Made by a program: the position numbers and the translations under genes. Source: Paucibacter sp. PLA-PC-4 (GTDB lineage Bacteria > Pseudomonadota > Gammaproteobacteria > Burkholderiales > Burkholderiaceae_C). From it: 64,000 nucleotides of DNA. Below, in pieces: positions 50,442 to 59,978 of this stretch (its first letter is position 1; each line of letters starts with the position of its first letter). The notes under the pieces are model-generated. The model was not told the DNA's origin, did no database searches, and was given only the letters and a program-made list of their open reading frames with translations. The stretch is from assembly GCF_026241155.1 (NCBI RefSeq), contig NZ_JAPFGP010000016.1, positions 62,001 to 126,000 on the forward strand, read 5' to 3'.

Positions 50442-50915
50442 ATGAACCCCAGCCTGCAATCCAAGCTGCCGATACTCCCGCTCGCGGCAATGGCGGCCTT
50501 GGTCCTGAGCAGCTTGATCGGCGTCGGCCTGGTGCGGCTCGCCGGCCTGAGCGCACAGCAGCAGCCCGATGCGGCGACGCTTGCCGTGCGCCAGCTGCGC
50601 TTCGAGGACCGCGACGATGGTGGCATCGAGGTGCGCGACGCTCGCAGCGGCGCGCTGCTGGACACAGTGGCGCCAGGGACCAACGGCTTTCTGCGCAGCA
50701 CCATGCGCGGCCTGGTACGCGAGCGCAAGCGCCAGGGCCTGGGGCCGGAGACGCCGTTTGAATTACTGGGCCGCTCCGACGGCCGGCTGACCCTGGTCGA
50801 CCCCGGCACCGGCCGACGCGTCGATCTCGAATCCTTCGGGCCCAGCAACTCGGCGGTGTTCGCCCGGCTGATGATGCCCTCTTCAGGAGCCCAAGACCAT
50901 GTCGCACAGCGCTGA
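50442..50915 (+). CDS. puhC: Photosynthetic complex assembly protein PuhC
   Basis: PuhC assists formation of the reaction centre-LH1 core. The 157-residue protein has one N-terminal membrane span ([22 protein letters not shown]) and a periplasmic domain with [44 protein letters not shown], the conserved heart of the family. An AAGGAGA ribosome site precedes ATG 50442. Its last 17 bp overlap acsF. Confidence 0.88.
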   Translation: MNPSLQSKLPILPLAAMAALVLSSLIGVGLVRLAGLSAQQQPDAATLAVRQLRFEDRDDGGIEVRDARSGALLDTVAPGTNGFLRSTMRGLVRERKRQGLGPETPFELLGRSDGRLTLVDPGTGRRVDLESFGPSNSAVFARLMMPSSGAQDHVAQR

Positions 50916-51984
50916 ACAGACCCTGCTGCAAAGCCCCGAGGACGCCGCCCGTCTGGCCAAGGCCGAGACGGTGCTGACGCCACGCTTCTATACCACCGAC
51001 TACGCGGCGATGGACCGGCTCGATGTGAGTCCGATACGCGCCGAGTGGGACGCGATGATGGCCGAGTACGAGGGCGACAACAACCACGACCACTTCCAGC
51101 GCACGCCCGAGTTCGCCGCCGAGGTGGCCGCCCTGTCGGCCCAGTGGTCGCCGCAGTTGCGGCGCGATTTCCAGGAGTTCCTCGTCAGCTCGCTCACCAG
51201 CGAATACTCCGGCTGCGTGCTCTACAACGAGATCCAGAAGCACGTCAGCAACCCCGACATCAAGGCGCTGATGCGCTATATGACGCGCGACGAATCGCGC
51301 CATGCCAACTTCATCAACCAGTCGCTGAAGGACTTCGGCCTGGGTGTCGATCTGGTCAATCTCAAGCGTAGCAAGGCCTACACCTACTTCAAGCCCAAGT
51401 ACATCTTCTACGCGACCTATCTGTCCGAGAAGATCGGCTACGCCCGCTACATCACGATATACCGCCAGCTCGAACGCCACCCCGAGCTGCGTTTTCACCC
51501 GATTTTTCGTTGGTTCGAGCGCTGGTGCAATGACGAGTTCCGCCACGGTGAATCCTTCGCGCTGATCATGCGCGCCCAACCCGGCCTGCTCAGCGGCGCC
51601 AACAAGCTCTGGATCCGCTTCTTCCTGCTGGCCGTCTACGCCACCATGTACGTGCGCGACCACACGCGGCCCTGGCTCTCCGAGGCGCTGGGCATGGACC
51701 CGAGCGAGTACGACTACAAGGTCTTCGACATCACCACCGAGATCAGCCGCCAGGTCTTCCCGTTGAGCCTGGACACTGACCACCCGGCCTTCCGCGCCGG
51801 CATGGACCGGCTGTGCAGCATCTCGGCCGCCGCCGAGCGGGCCAAGCAGCGCGGCGGACTGATGGGAAGACTGCAGCAGGGTGTCTGTGCGGCCCGCGCC
51901 GCGCTGTGCTTTGGCCGCTTGTATCTGCTGCCCACCCTCAAGCACGAGCTGCCGCGTGAAATGCGCGTGGCACCGAGCTGGTAG
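50899..51984 (+). CDS. acsF: Oxygen-dependent Mg-protoporphyrin IX monomethyl ester cyclase
   Basis: AcsF is the di-iron oxidative cyclase that forms ring E of bacteriochlorophyll using O2. The 361-residue protein has the carboxylate and His ligand segments [32 protein letters not shown] and [12 protein letters not shown], and the [12 protein letters not shown] motif. No anaerobic BchE gene is seen in the window, so pigment synthesis here relies on an oxygen-using step as far as visible. The gene lies in the puh block, as in Rubrivivax. Confidence 0.96.
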   Translation: MSHSAEQTLLQSPEDAARLAKAETVLTPRFYTTDYAAMDRLDVSPIRAEWDAMMAEYEGDNNHDHFQRTPEFAAEVAALSAQWSPQLRRDFQEFLVSSLTSEYSGCVLYNEIQKHVSNPDIKALMRYMTRDESRHANFINQSLKDFGLGVDLVNLKRSKAYTYFKPKYIFYATYLSEKIGYARYITIYRQLERHPELRFHPIFRWFERWCNDEFRHGESFALIMRAQPGLLSGANKLWIRFFLLAVYATMYVRDHTRPWLSEALGMDPSEYDYKVFDITTEISRQVFPLSLDTDHPAFRAGMDRLCSISAAAERAKQRGGLMGRLQQGVCAARAALCFGRLYLLPTLKHELPREMRVAPSW

Positions 51985-51995
51985 GACACCTGGCC

Positions 51996-52763
51996 ATGCA
52001 ACACGGCTGGCCCGCGCTCTACACCCTGCTGCTGTGGTGGTTCAGCACCGGCGTAATCCTGTATCTGAACGGGCTGCCGCGCGCCACACACAAATGGACC
52101 TTTGGCGCGGCTACCGTACTGCTGGGCATCTCGCTGCTGGGCGTGGCGGCCTCGGCCGACGACACTCGAGTCAGCGGGGCGTATCTCGCCTTCACCTCGG
52201 CACTGATGGTCTGGGCCTGGCAGGAGATTGGCTTCCTGCTCGGTTATGTGACCGGTCCGCGACGCATCGCCTGCCCGAGCGGCGCGCGCGGCTGGCGCCG
52301 GGTCGGGTTTGCGGTACTTGCGATCCTCTACCACGAACTGGCACTGATCGTACTGGGCGCCGCCATTGCGCTGCTGAGCTGGGGGCAGCCCAATCAGCTG
52401 GCGCTGTGGACCTTTGCGGTGCTGTGGCTGATGCGCTTGTCGGCCAAGCTGAATGTGTTCTTGGGTGTGCGCAATCTCAACGAGCAGTTCCTGCCCGAGC
52501 ATCTGCGCTATATGCACAGCTATTTCCGCCAGCGCCCCGGCAATGCGCTTTTCCCCGTTACGGTGATCTCAATCACCGCGCTTGCCGCCGCCGCTTGGCA
52601 CAGCGCGGTGGCCACCTCGGTGAGTGTCTTCGACGCAACGGCCTGCAGCTTTGTCGCGATGCTCTTGAGCCTGGCCCTGCTGGAGCATTGGTTCATGGTG
52701 CTGCCGCTACCCAGTGAGAAACTGTGGGACTGGGGCCTACGTTCGCGCGCGCCGCACGCCTGA
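51996..52763 (+). CDS. puhE: Photosynthesis membrane protein PuhE
   Basis: This is a 255-residue polytopic protein with about seven hydrophobic segments, starting with YTLLLWWFSTGVILYLNGLPR. WAWQEIGFLLGYVTGPRR and LMRLSAKLNVFLGVRNLNEQFLPEHLRYM are characteristic of PuhE (DUF3623). PuhE influences bacteriochlorophyll production and core complex formation in R. capsulatus; the mechanism is unknown. It follows acsF by 11 bp. Confidence 0.9.
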   Translation: MQHGWPALYTLLLWWFSTGVILYLNGLPRATHKWTFGAATVLLGISLLGVAASADDTRVSGAYLAFTSALMVWAWQEIGFLLGYVTGPRRIACPSGARGWRRVGFAVLAILYHELALIVLGAAIALLSWGQPNQLALWTFAVLWLMRLSAKLNVFLGVRNLNEQFLPEHLRYMHSYFRQRPGNALFPVTVISITALAAAAWHSAVATSVSVFDATACSFVAMLLSLALLEHWFMVLPLPSEKLWDWGLRSRAPHA

Positions 52764-52767
52764 AGCC

Positions 52768-53709
52768 GTGCTCAAGAAGAGAACCGCAATCTTGATCCTG
52801 CTCGCACTGGCACTGTTCGGCCTCGCCGCCTGGGCCTGGACACCGGATCTGCCGCAGGCCGACCTGGACGCCAAATACATGCGCCAGCCCAGCGACAGGG
52901 TCGAGTTGCGCGCCGTGCCCGGCGTGCATCTACATTTGCGAGACACCGGCCCGCGCTCTGCCCCAGCTTTGTTAATGATCCACGGCTTCGGCGCCAGCCT
53001 GCACAGCTGGGAGCCCTGGGCAGCCGCCTTGTCAGAGACTTACCGCGTGATCCGCATCGATCTGCCCGGTAGCGGCCTGAGTCCGCCGGACCCAAGCGGT
53101 GTCTATACCGACGCTCGTACCGAGCAGCTGCTGCTAGCCCTTCTCGATCAGCTGGAGGTCCCTCACGTCACGCTGATTGGCCACTCGATCGGCGGGCGCA
53201 TCGCCTGGGGCATGGCGGCGCGTCATCCCGAGCGCATCACCCGTCTGGTGCTCATCGCCCCGGACGGTTTTGCCAGCCCCGGCTTCGACTACGGCCAGGC
53301 GCCTGAGGTGCCGGCCAGCCTGAAGTTGATGACCCATGTCCTACCCCGCCCTTTGCTGCGCATGAGCCTGGCGCCGGCCTATGCCGATCCGGAGGTACTC
53401 AGCGATCGTCTGACTGAGCGCTACTTCGAGCTGATGCGCGCCCCTGGCGCGCGGCAGGCGCTGCTGGCCCGCATGCAGCAGACCGTACTCAGCGATCCCA
53501 GGCCCCAGCTGCAGCGCATCAAAGCGCCCACGCTACTGATCTGGGGCGAGCAGGACGCGATGATCCCCTTCAGCAACGCCGCCGACTACCTCACCGCCCT
53601 CCCCAGCGCTCGCCTGGCCGCTCTGCCCGGCATCGGCCATCTTCCTCAGGAGGAACAGCCGGCGCGCGGGCTGGCCGCGCTGCAGGCCTTGCTGCGCGAA
53701 AGCCAATGA
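52768..53709 (+). CDS. Alpha/beta hydrolase, membrane-anchored
   Basis: This is a 313-residue alpha/beta hydrolase. A GTG start at 52768, 4 bp after puhE, gives an N-terminal signal anchor (LKKRTAILILLALALFGLAAWAW), implying a periplasmic catalytic domain. The fold shows LLMIHGFGASLHSW, DLPGSGLSPPD, nucleophile elbow GHSIGGRIAWG, Asp in LLIWGEQDAMIP and His in LPGIGHLPQEE, so the Ser-Asp-His triad is complete. Tight spacing makes it the last gene of the superoperon. The substrate is unknown; lipid or ester hydrolysis is possible. Confidence 0.82.
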   Translation: MLKKRTAILILLALALFGLAAWAWTPDLPQADLDAKYMRQPSDRVELRAVPGVHLHLRDTGPRSAPALLMIHGFGASLHSWEPWAAALSETYRVIRIDLPGSGLSPPDPSGVYTDARTEQLLLALLDQLEVPHVTLIGHSIGGRIAWGMAARHPERITRLVLIAPDGFASPGFDYGQAPEVPASLKLMTHVLPRPLLRMSLAPAYADPEVLSDRLTERYFELMRAPGARQALLARMQQTVLSDPRPQLQRIKAPTLLIWGEQDAMIPFSNAADYLTALPSARLAALPGIGHLPQEEQPARGLAALQALLRESQ

Positions 53710-53750
53710 CGGGCAATACCTGACCCCGGAGACCCCGGCGCTGAGGCATC

Positions 53751-54437
53751 ATGCTTGGCATGGGAGCAAGCATCAGCACAGCGAGTAACGGACTCGCCGC
53801 CCGTCTGAAAGACGCCACACGCGATCTGCACCGGCAAGCCGAACGCAGCGGCGTTATGGCCGAGTTGATGCAAGGCCGCATCAGCCGCGATGTTTATTGC
53901 CTGATGCTGCGCAACCTGCAGCCGATTTATGCGGCGCTGGAGGTGGGGCTCGATGCGCACAATCACGCCGACCCGAGCGTGCAGCGGCTCTGGAGGCCCG
54001 AGCTGCGCCGGCTGCCGGCGCTGGAGCAGGATCTGGATTACCTGCATGCTGGCGCGGACTGGCGCCGTGACTTGCCAATGCTGAGAGCTGCTGCGGAATA
54101 CGCCGAGCGGCTTGAGCGCCTGGCACGAACCGACGCAGTGCTGCTCATTGCACATGCCTATCTGCGCTACCTCGGCGACCTTCATGGCGGGCAGATGCTG
54201 GCGCGAATCGTGAGGCAGGGCCTCGGGTTGAAGGGCGAGTTGGGTACGGCGTTTTATGCCTTTGGGGGCGGGGATGCGCAAAAGCTGGAACAGCTGAAGC
54301 TGGGTTTTCGGGTCGGGCTAGATGCGCTGACTCTGACGCCGGAGCAGGCGGATGCCATAGTGGATGAGGCGTGCGAGGGTTTCAGGCTGCATGCAAGCCT
54401 ATTTGAAAGCGTACAGGGGGACGGACGGCTCGGGTGA
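53751..54437 (+). CDS. hmuO: Heme oxygenase (biliverdin-producing)
   Basis: The enzyme opens heme to biliverdin, CO and iron. The 228-residue protein has the proximal heme His27 in ATRDLHRQAERSG and the distal helix YLRYLGDLHGGQMLARI. Genes of this type (often called bphO) supply the biliverdin chromophore to bacteriophytochromes. A bacteriophytochrome gene lies about 5.5 kb away on the other strand, so that role is likely here; iron release from heme is the alternative. Start 53751 was used, with an ATG three codons later as an alternative. Confidence 0.92.
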   Translation: MLGMGASISTASNGLAARLKDATRDLHRQAERSGVMAELMQGRISRDVYCLMLRNLQPIYAALEVGLDAHNHADPSVQRLWRPELRRLPALEQDLDYLHAGADWRRDLPMLRAAAEYAERLERLARTDAVLLIAHAYLRYLGDLHGGQMLARIVRQGLGLKGELGTAFYAFGGGDAQKLEQLKLGFRVGLDALTLTPEQADAIVDEACEGFRLHASLFESVQGDGRLG

Positions 54438-54656
54438 GCGGCCGCGGCGAAGGCATAGATGCCGCAGGGACCGTCGCTCACGTCCAAAACCTTGGTGCTC
54501 GGCGGGCGGCAAAAAGCCGTCGTCGGCTCACGCCGCACTGCGGCGGAGTCAATGACCGTTGTCAAGGTCGGAGTACCAATTCGGGCTGCTAGCCAGGCTG
54601 CGGATTGCCTCGTTAGCCCGCGTGCCCGCTCGATGAAGCCGAAGCTCAAGGAGTTT

Positions 54657-56708
54657 TCAGGCTTTCGTCCCTGTCTCGGTTCCGGTCGTCCCCGTTATCA
54701 ACATCTGCTCGAACATGAGTTGTGGCACCGGCCTAGAGAACAAGAAGCCTTGCTGCAGCATGCAGCCCCGGCCGATCAGGAACTCCGACTGTTCTAGCGT
54801 CTCCACCCCTTCGGCGACCACTTGAAGGCCCAGTTCCTTGCCGAGGGTGATGATGGCGGTGGCAAGGGCAGCGTCGCGACCTCCTCGTGCGACCTCGGCA
54901 ATGAAGGCGCGATCGATCTTCAGCTCACTCATGGGCAGACGCTTCAATTGACTCAGCGACGAATAGCCGGTGCCGAAGTCATCCAGCGACAGGCCAAAGC
55001 CCAGGGTCCGCAGGCGGTCCAGCACGCCGACGGCCGTTGCCACCTCGCGCATCACCATGGTCTCAGTCAGCTCGAGCGTCAGCCAGGAGGATTGCAGGCC
55101 ATAGTGCAGCACGAGGCCCTCGAGCTGGTCCGGTAGCGTGGCATCGGCAAGACTCGATGCAGGGAGGTTTACCGACAGAGGCAGTATCGACAGCCCATGG
55201 TCCGACCAGCGACGCAGGCTCATGCAGGCGGCGTGCAGCACCCAATCAGTCAGTGGCGCGATGAGACCGCGTTCCTCGGCCAGCTCGATGAACGCGCCCG
55301 GCGGCACCAGACCGCGCTGCGGGTGCTGCCAGCGCACCAGCGCCTCGGCACCGACGAGTTGTCCGCTGCGAGCGTCTACTTTCGGCTGATAGTGCAAACA
55401 CAACTGCCCAACTTGTATCGCATGGCGCAATTCGGTCTCGAGCACCGCGCGCTCCCTGGCCCGGGCGTTGAGTGCCTCGTCGAAGAACTTGTGTTGGGCG
55501 CCGCCTGCATCCGCGGCAACCCGAGCCGTCTGTTCCGCGCAATGCGTCAGGCCGACCATGTCCTGGGCGTCGCCCGGGAACATTGCAATACCGATGCTCG
55601 CAGACAGGGACAGCGGCTGCGCGTGGATGACGATGGGTTGTGCCACCGCCGCGAGCAGACGTTGCGCGACGACGGACGCTCGCTCCTGGCCGTCGAGATC
55701 CGTGAGAAGCACCGAGAACGCGTTGTCGCCGAGTCGTGCAACCACGGCCGGTTCATGGGCAACCGGGTTGACCGACGCCACGTCGCTGCCTCGGATGCAA
55801 GCGCGCAGACGCTGCGCGACGCTGGCCAGTACCGTGTCGCCCTCTCCGCGGCCATAGACGTCGTTGACACCGCCGAAGCGGTCGATCTTGACATGCAGGA
55901 CGGCGCATCCGACGCCGCTGCGCATAGACCGTTCCAGTGCCGGCCCGGCCAACTCGGCAAACAGGCGGCGGTTCGGCAGCCCCGTGACCTCGTCGTAGTG
56001 TGCCAGCCGCAGGGCCCGGTGCTCCGCCTCGACGAGCGAGTCGTCAAGCGCCGTCCGCGCCACGAATTCGTTTCGCAGCAAGAACTCGCGCCACCAACCA
56101 ATGCCGGCCGCGAGGATGAAGAGCGTGACCACGTGATACGACCAATAGCCCGCCAACTGGGTCGACAGGCCGGCATGTCCCCACAGCGCATAAAGGAATG
56201 CCACCAGGATGGCAACACCCGCAGCAAGTGCATGCCGGAACTGCACCCCCAGGATCACAAAACAATAAAATTCTAGAAAGGTGAAGTTCAGGACGCCCAC
56301 CCAGCTTTTCAAGCCGGCACCACCCTCTTCATCGATCCGGACCAGGATGAACATCAGGCAAAGGGCCACCGTGACGATGAAGCTTGCCATCACCGGCTGC
56401 CAGTACCTGCGGGCCTTGGGCAAGAGCGAATAGCCGAGACCCGACAACAGCACCGGCACGGCCATCGTCAGTCGCAGCAGATTGGCGGGTCCATCGTTGT
56501 GGCTGATGCGGTCGACCAGGTAATCGCCGACGATCAGGACCACACCAAGCACAAGGCTCGCCTGCGCATAGCGGAAATAGAAGGCGACATAGTGTTTGAT
56601 GAAGCGCAACTCATAGTCCGCGCCGGAAAAGCGCAGCAGTAGCCTCAGCGGCAATGCCGCGGCGCCGATGTCACGGGTTCCAAGCGCCTTTTTTTCAAAA
56701 GTAGGCAT
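54657..56708 (-). CDS. Membrane GGDEF-EAL protein, probable c-di-GMP phosphodiesterase
   Basis: ATG 56708 gives 683 residues. The first 210 residues form about six membrane spans with no recognised MASE name. A GGDEF domain follows (HYDEVTGLPNRRLF) in which the active-site loop is RLGDNAF instead of RxGGDEF, so cyclase activity is doubtful. The EAL domain keeps EALVRWQHP, ELTET, DDFGTGYSSL, ELKIDRAF and EGVET, so c-di-GMP hydrolysis is expected. It lies 10 bp downstream of another GGDEF-EAL gene on the same strand, so the two are probably co-transcribed. Confidence 0.88.
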   Translation of the reverse strand: MPTFEKKALGTRDIGAAALPLRLLLRFSGADYELRFIKHYVAFYFRYAQASLVLGVVLIVGDYLVDRISHNDGPANLLRLTMAVPVLLSGLGYSLLPKARRYWQPVMASFIVTVALCLMFILVRIDEEGGAGLKSWVGVLNFTFLEFYCFVILGVQFRHALAAGVAILVAFLYALWGHAGLSTQLAGYWSYHVVTLFILAAGIGWWREFLLRNEFVARTALDDSLVEAEHRALRLAHYDEVTGLPNRRLFAELAGPALERSMRSGVGCAVLHVKIDRFGGVNDVYGRGEGDTVLASVAQRLRACIRGSDVASVNPVAHEPAVVARLGDNAFSVLLTDLDGQERASVVAQRLLAAVAQPIVIHAQPLSLSASIGIAMFPGDAQDMVGLTHCAEQTARVAADAGGAQHKFFDEALNARARERAVLETELRHAIQVGQLCLHYQPKVDARSGQLVGAEALVRWQHPQRGLVPPGAFIELAEERGLIAPLTDWVLHAACMSLRRWSDHGLSILPLSVNLPASSLADATLPDQLEGLVLHYGLQSSWLTLELTETMVMREVATAVGVLDRLRTLGFGLSLDDFGTGYSSLSQLKRLPMSELKIDRAFIAEVARGGRDAALATAIITLGKELGLQVVAEGVETLEQSEFLIGRGCMLQQGFLFSRPVPQLMFEQMLITGTTGTETGTKA

Positions 56709-56718
56709 CAGGTGGAGG

Positions 56719-58791
56719 TCACATCTGAAGGGTGGGGTGCGGAGCAATTTCACCACTGTTCGCCGTAGACCCTGGGGTTCGTACTGGTGCGCGCAAATCA
56801 TCTGACATGGCGGCAGTACTGGGCCGCTGTTGAGAAAGCCAGGATGCGAGCACTTCGGCTGGCAGCGCCTTGCTGTAGAGCCAGCCCTGGGCGTACTGGA
56901 CGCCGAGGCGGCGCAGGACATCGGCCATCTCCTCAGTCTCCACACCCTCTGCAATTACCTCCAGGCCAAGCCCCTTGGCCAAGCTTGAAATGGCCGTAAG
57001 AAGGGCATGCCGCTTGGGCGAGTCACCGCCTCCAGCAATGAAGCTGCGGTCTAGCTTTACCGCAGTCAGGTCCAACCCGGCCAGTTGCCCGAGTGACGAA
57101 TATCCTGCGCCGAAGTCATCCAGATGCACGCCACAGCCTAGCGCACGGGAGGACTCGATGAATGCGCGAGCCGCCAGGCCGTCTTCCAAGAAGCTGGACT
57201 CCGTCAGTTCCACGTCGATGAATCCATCACAGTGGTCGTGGGCGGCTTTCAAGGCATCTATCAAGAAGGGGTCATGGGCCACCTGTTTGGCGCTGACATT
57301 CACCGAGACGCGAAGCGATAGGCCCATGTCGGCCCAACTCTTGGCCTGGCGCGCTGCCGCTTGCATGACCCAACGCCCGATCTCCACAATGATGCCCGTT
57401 GCCTCAGCACGAGGGATGAACCTGTCAGGCGCGATGTAGCCTATTTCCGGGTGGTTCCAGCGTATCAAGGCCTCAACAGTCTCGACCGTGCCGTCAACCA
57501 GACTGACTTTAGGCTGGTACCAGAGCTCCAGCTGTTCGCGCGCCAGCGCCTCTCGCAGCTGGGAGTCCAGCCATAGTCCCTCTGCCAACTCTTCACGCAT
57601 CCGGCTTTCGTACAGCTGCAAGCCGCTTCGTGAGCGCGTCATGGCGGCGTGCATCGCCGCGTCCGCTGCCATCTCGAGGTCGTCAGCGGTGACGGCGTGA
57701 TCTGGAAAGCGAGCCACGCCAACGGCAGCTTGAAGATGCACCTGCACGCCGGCCACCATAAAGGTCTTGGCAAGGGCGCTCAGTATCTCGTCGCCGACCG
57801 CCACCAACTCTGCATCTGATCGGGTGCCGTCCGCCTGCAGTTGGAATTCGGGGCCGCCAGCGCGGCTGACCATCCAGTCCGCGGGCACCGCCTGAACGAG
57901 AGCATCTGCCACTTGCTTCATAAGCCTTTCGGATTGCGTCAGCCCCAGCATGCCCCGCAGTTGCCGGTAATTCAACACCACGAGCGTCATGAATGCGACG
58001 GGCAGGCCCAAGTCAACAAGCTCTTCCAGTCGTTGCCGAGAGGCAAGACCGTTGGGCAGACGCGTCACGCGATCTTTGGTCGCCTGCTCGTAAAGACGTC
58101 GTTTGCCTGCGAGTTCCTCGGTGATGTCGATGCCTGAGCACACTACATAAGTGTCCTCGTCCGCACTCCCTCGTATCAGCTTGTTCCGCCACTGGATCTG
58201 TCGTTGCCCCAGCAGCGAATCCACGGGAGTACTCGTTTCATAGGACTCGCCCTTTTCGAAGAAACTGGCAATGTGGGCTCTGGCCTCCGCCTGATGTGAC
58301 GCTGGAAGGAACAGCTTGTGGGCATCGATGCCGATCAGGTCAGCCTCCCTCATGCCGGAACCTTCTTCACACAGCCGATTGAAGCGTCTGACCTTGTGGT
58401 TCCTGTCGATGATGACCACCAGGGAGTTGACCTCCGAGACGATCTGCTCGGCAAAGCCCAGCGCCTTCTGCAAGGCAGCCATCACACCCTCGGCATCGTC
58501 TGACCGGCTGGCCAACCCACCCCAGAGCCCGATGCCAGTCTTCTTGCCAACCAGTACGAGTTCAACGCGGCGCGTGGCCCGCGCCGTGATCCGCACGCAT
58601 TCCGTCGCCGCACCAAGCGCCCTGATCGTCGCAGCCTGCGTGGAAGTTAGGCGCAGGCAAGTGGTTCCGATGCCCATGTCGTGACTGAGCATCAGGTCGT
58701 CCGAGTCCTGTCCAAAAGACCAACGATCGCTTTGCAAGTCTTCCGCTGCTGCAGGCACCGCTGCTCGAGATGACAGCACTAGTTCAGACAT
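56719..58791 (-). CDS. PAS-GGDEF-EAL phosphodiesterase, PdeR/Gmr-like
   Basis: The 690-residue soluble protein has an N-terminal domain (SDDLMLSHDMGIG, ITARATRRVELVLVGKK), a PAS domain (FAEQIVSEVNSLVVIIDRNHKVRRFNRLCEE), a GGDEF domain and an EAL domain. The N-terminal and PAS stretches resemble E. coli PdeR (Gmr, YciR), a c-di-GMP phosphodiesterase and trigger enzyme. The GGDEF loop reads RAGGPEF, so it is degenerate. The EAL motifs EALIRWNHPE, ELTESSF, DDFGAGYSSL, VKLDRSF and EGVET are intact. It is upstream of the membrane EAL gene. Confidence 0.88.
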   Translation of the reverse strand: MSELVLSSRAAVPAAAEDLQSDRWSFGQDSDDLMLSHDMGIGTTCLRLTSTQAATIRALGAATECVRITARATRRVELVLVGKKTGIGLWGGLASRSDDAEGVMAALQKALGFAEQIVSEVNSLVVIIDRNHKVRRFNRLCEEGSGMREADLIGIDAHKLFLPASHQAEARAHIASFFEKGESYETSTPVDSLLGQRQIQWRNKLIRGSADEDTYVVCSGIDITEELAGKRRLYEQATKDRVTRLPNGLASRQRLEELVDLGLPVAFMTLVVLNYRQLRGMLGLTQSERLMKQVADALVQAVPADWMVSRAGGPEFQLQADGTRSDAELVAVGDEILSALAKTFMVAGVQVHLQAAVGVARFPDHAVTADDLEMAADAAMHAAMTRSRSGLQLYESRMREELAEGLWLDSQLREALAREQLELWYQPKVSLVDGTVETVEALIRWNHPEIGYIAPDRFIPRAEATGIIVEIGRWVMQAAARQAKSWADMGLSLRVSVNVSAKQVAHDPFLIDALKAAHDHCDGFIDVELTESSFLEDGLAARAFIESSRALGCGVHLDDFGAGYSSLGQLAGLDLTAVKLDRSFIAGGGDSPKRHALLTAISSLAKGLGLEVIAEGVETEEMADVLRRLGVQYAQGWLYSKALPAEVLASWLSQQRPSTAAMSDDLRAPVRTPGSTANSGEIAPHPTLQM

Positions 58792-59978
58792 TCGGGCTCC
58801 GAGTCAGATAACCAACATTTTATATCATTTACCACTTTCAATTTGATTGCAATGATACATATGGCATTTTCAAATGAACTGCCAAAAAGGTCACATCACT
58901 GATCCCGAACTGGTGCGCATGAAGGGCACGAAGCCAGAAGCATCGTATTCGTCTACTTCCCCAATCTAGAGTGCTCGGGCTCTTGAAGAAGGCAGGGCGG
59001 CAGCATCTGCGACTGGGTCTCAGGTCGAATAGCGGAGTTGCGACACCGTCTAGCCTAGAGACGAAATCGCCATTCCGAGCAAAGCCACACAATCATAAAT
59101 GTCATTTTAATCATTTTAAAACAATGAGCGCGTTGTGTAGTTCCACCCCGCGGTGTCTGGCCAACCCACCGCGCAAAGCGCGGGCTGGTCACACCCCCAC
59201 CCGTAGTCAACGTTCGGGTCGCAAAACCGCCACATGCCAAAAGAACAACCTGACCTTAGAAAAAGAGGCTCTTCGCGACCTTCGCTGCAATACTGACTTT
59301 TGCCGGAATCCTCATCGCTGTAGCGCTCGTCAGCACCCTCGACCGCTGAGAGTCCGGTACACAACGATCTAAGCCTTTCCAACTTGCCCGAAGTCTAGAG
59401 GGCCGAGATAGCGGGGCCTCGACTGCCGGTGCGTCGGGACATCACCCAGAACTGCTCGATGAGGTCGAACACATCTGACCTGGCCTACTCGCGCGAGCGA
59501 CTGCCCTTGCGGGCCACTCTTGCGGTCTTTAGGCTGGGAAAATTACCTCTCCGTGGCCGAGTTGTCCCAGACCTCGCCCCGAACGGCTCTGCTGGGCTTG
59601 GCCGTCGCACAGCATCGTGAGGTCGGCTTGCTTGCGGCAGCTGTACAGAACTAAGCCTCGCACAGGACTGCTTCGCCGACTCCTCACTGTCAGTCATCGG
59701 GTCGCTACAGCCACTTCCTAGGCCATAGAAGCCATAGCTGACCTTCCCAGCTCCGCGGGTCATTGTCAAACTCGGCTCTCGCGTCGGCGAATGGCCGATA
59801 CTGGAGGGCCCGTAGCCGCTCAGCCGGCGAACTGTCCAATGATTGTTGCTTACGGTAACAACTCGAGAGCCGGGAAATCCGCGGATCGCATGCCGCCTCG
59901 AGCTGTCTTGCCACTACCGGGTCGCCATCGAAGAGCTAAGCTCTCACGCCGCGCCTGAGCACTCATCAGCTCTGGCCC
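58792..59978. other. 1.2-kb stretch with no recognisable gene
   Basis: Between the PdeR-like gene and the bacteriophytochrome end there is no reading frame I can assign. An AT-rich segment at about 58800-58880 probably holds the promoter of the phosphodiesterase pair, and another AT-rich patch lies at 59085-59125. Short open frames exist (for example 59116-59382 and 59705-59914, minus strand) but lack convincing domains and have codon use unlike the neighbours. The rest may be remains of mobile or decayed DNA. Confidence 0.6.

Noticed and set aside
54254-54649. Minus-strand open frame of 131 codons over the hmuO end
   Set aside because: It is largely antisense to hmuO, lacks a domain and has no supporting ribosome site; the 219-bp gap after hmuO otherwise shows nothing recognisable.
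54657-58791. Diguanylate cyclase activity of the two GGDEF-EAL proteins
   Set aside because: Both GGDEF loops are degenerate (GDNAF and GGPEF) while the EAL residues are intact, so phosphodiesterase activity is the better call.
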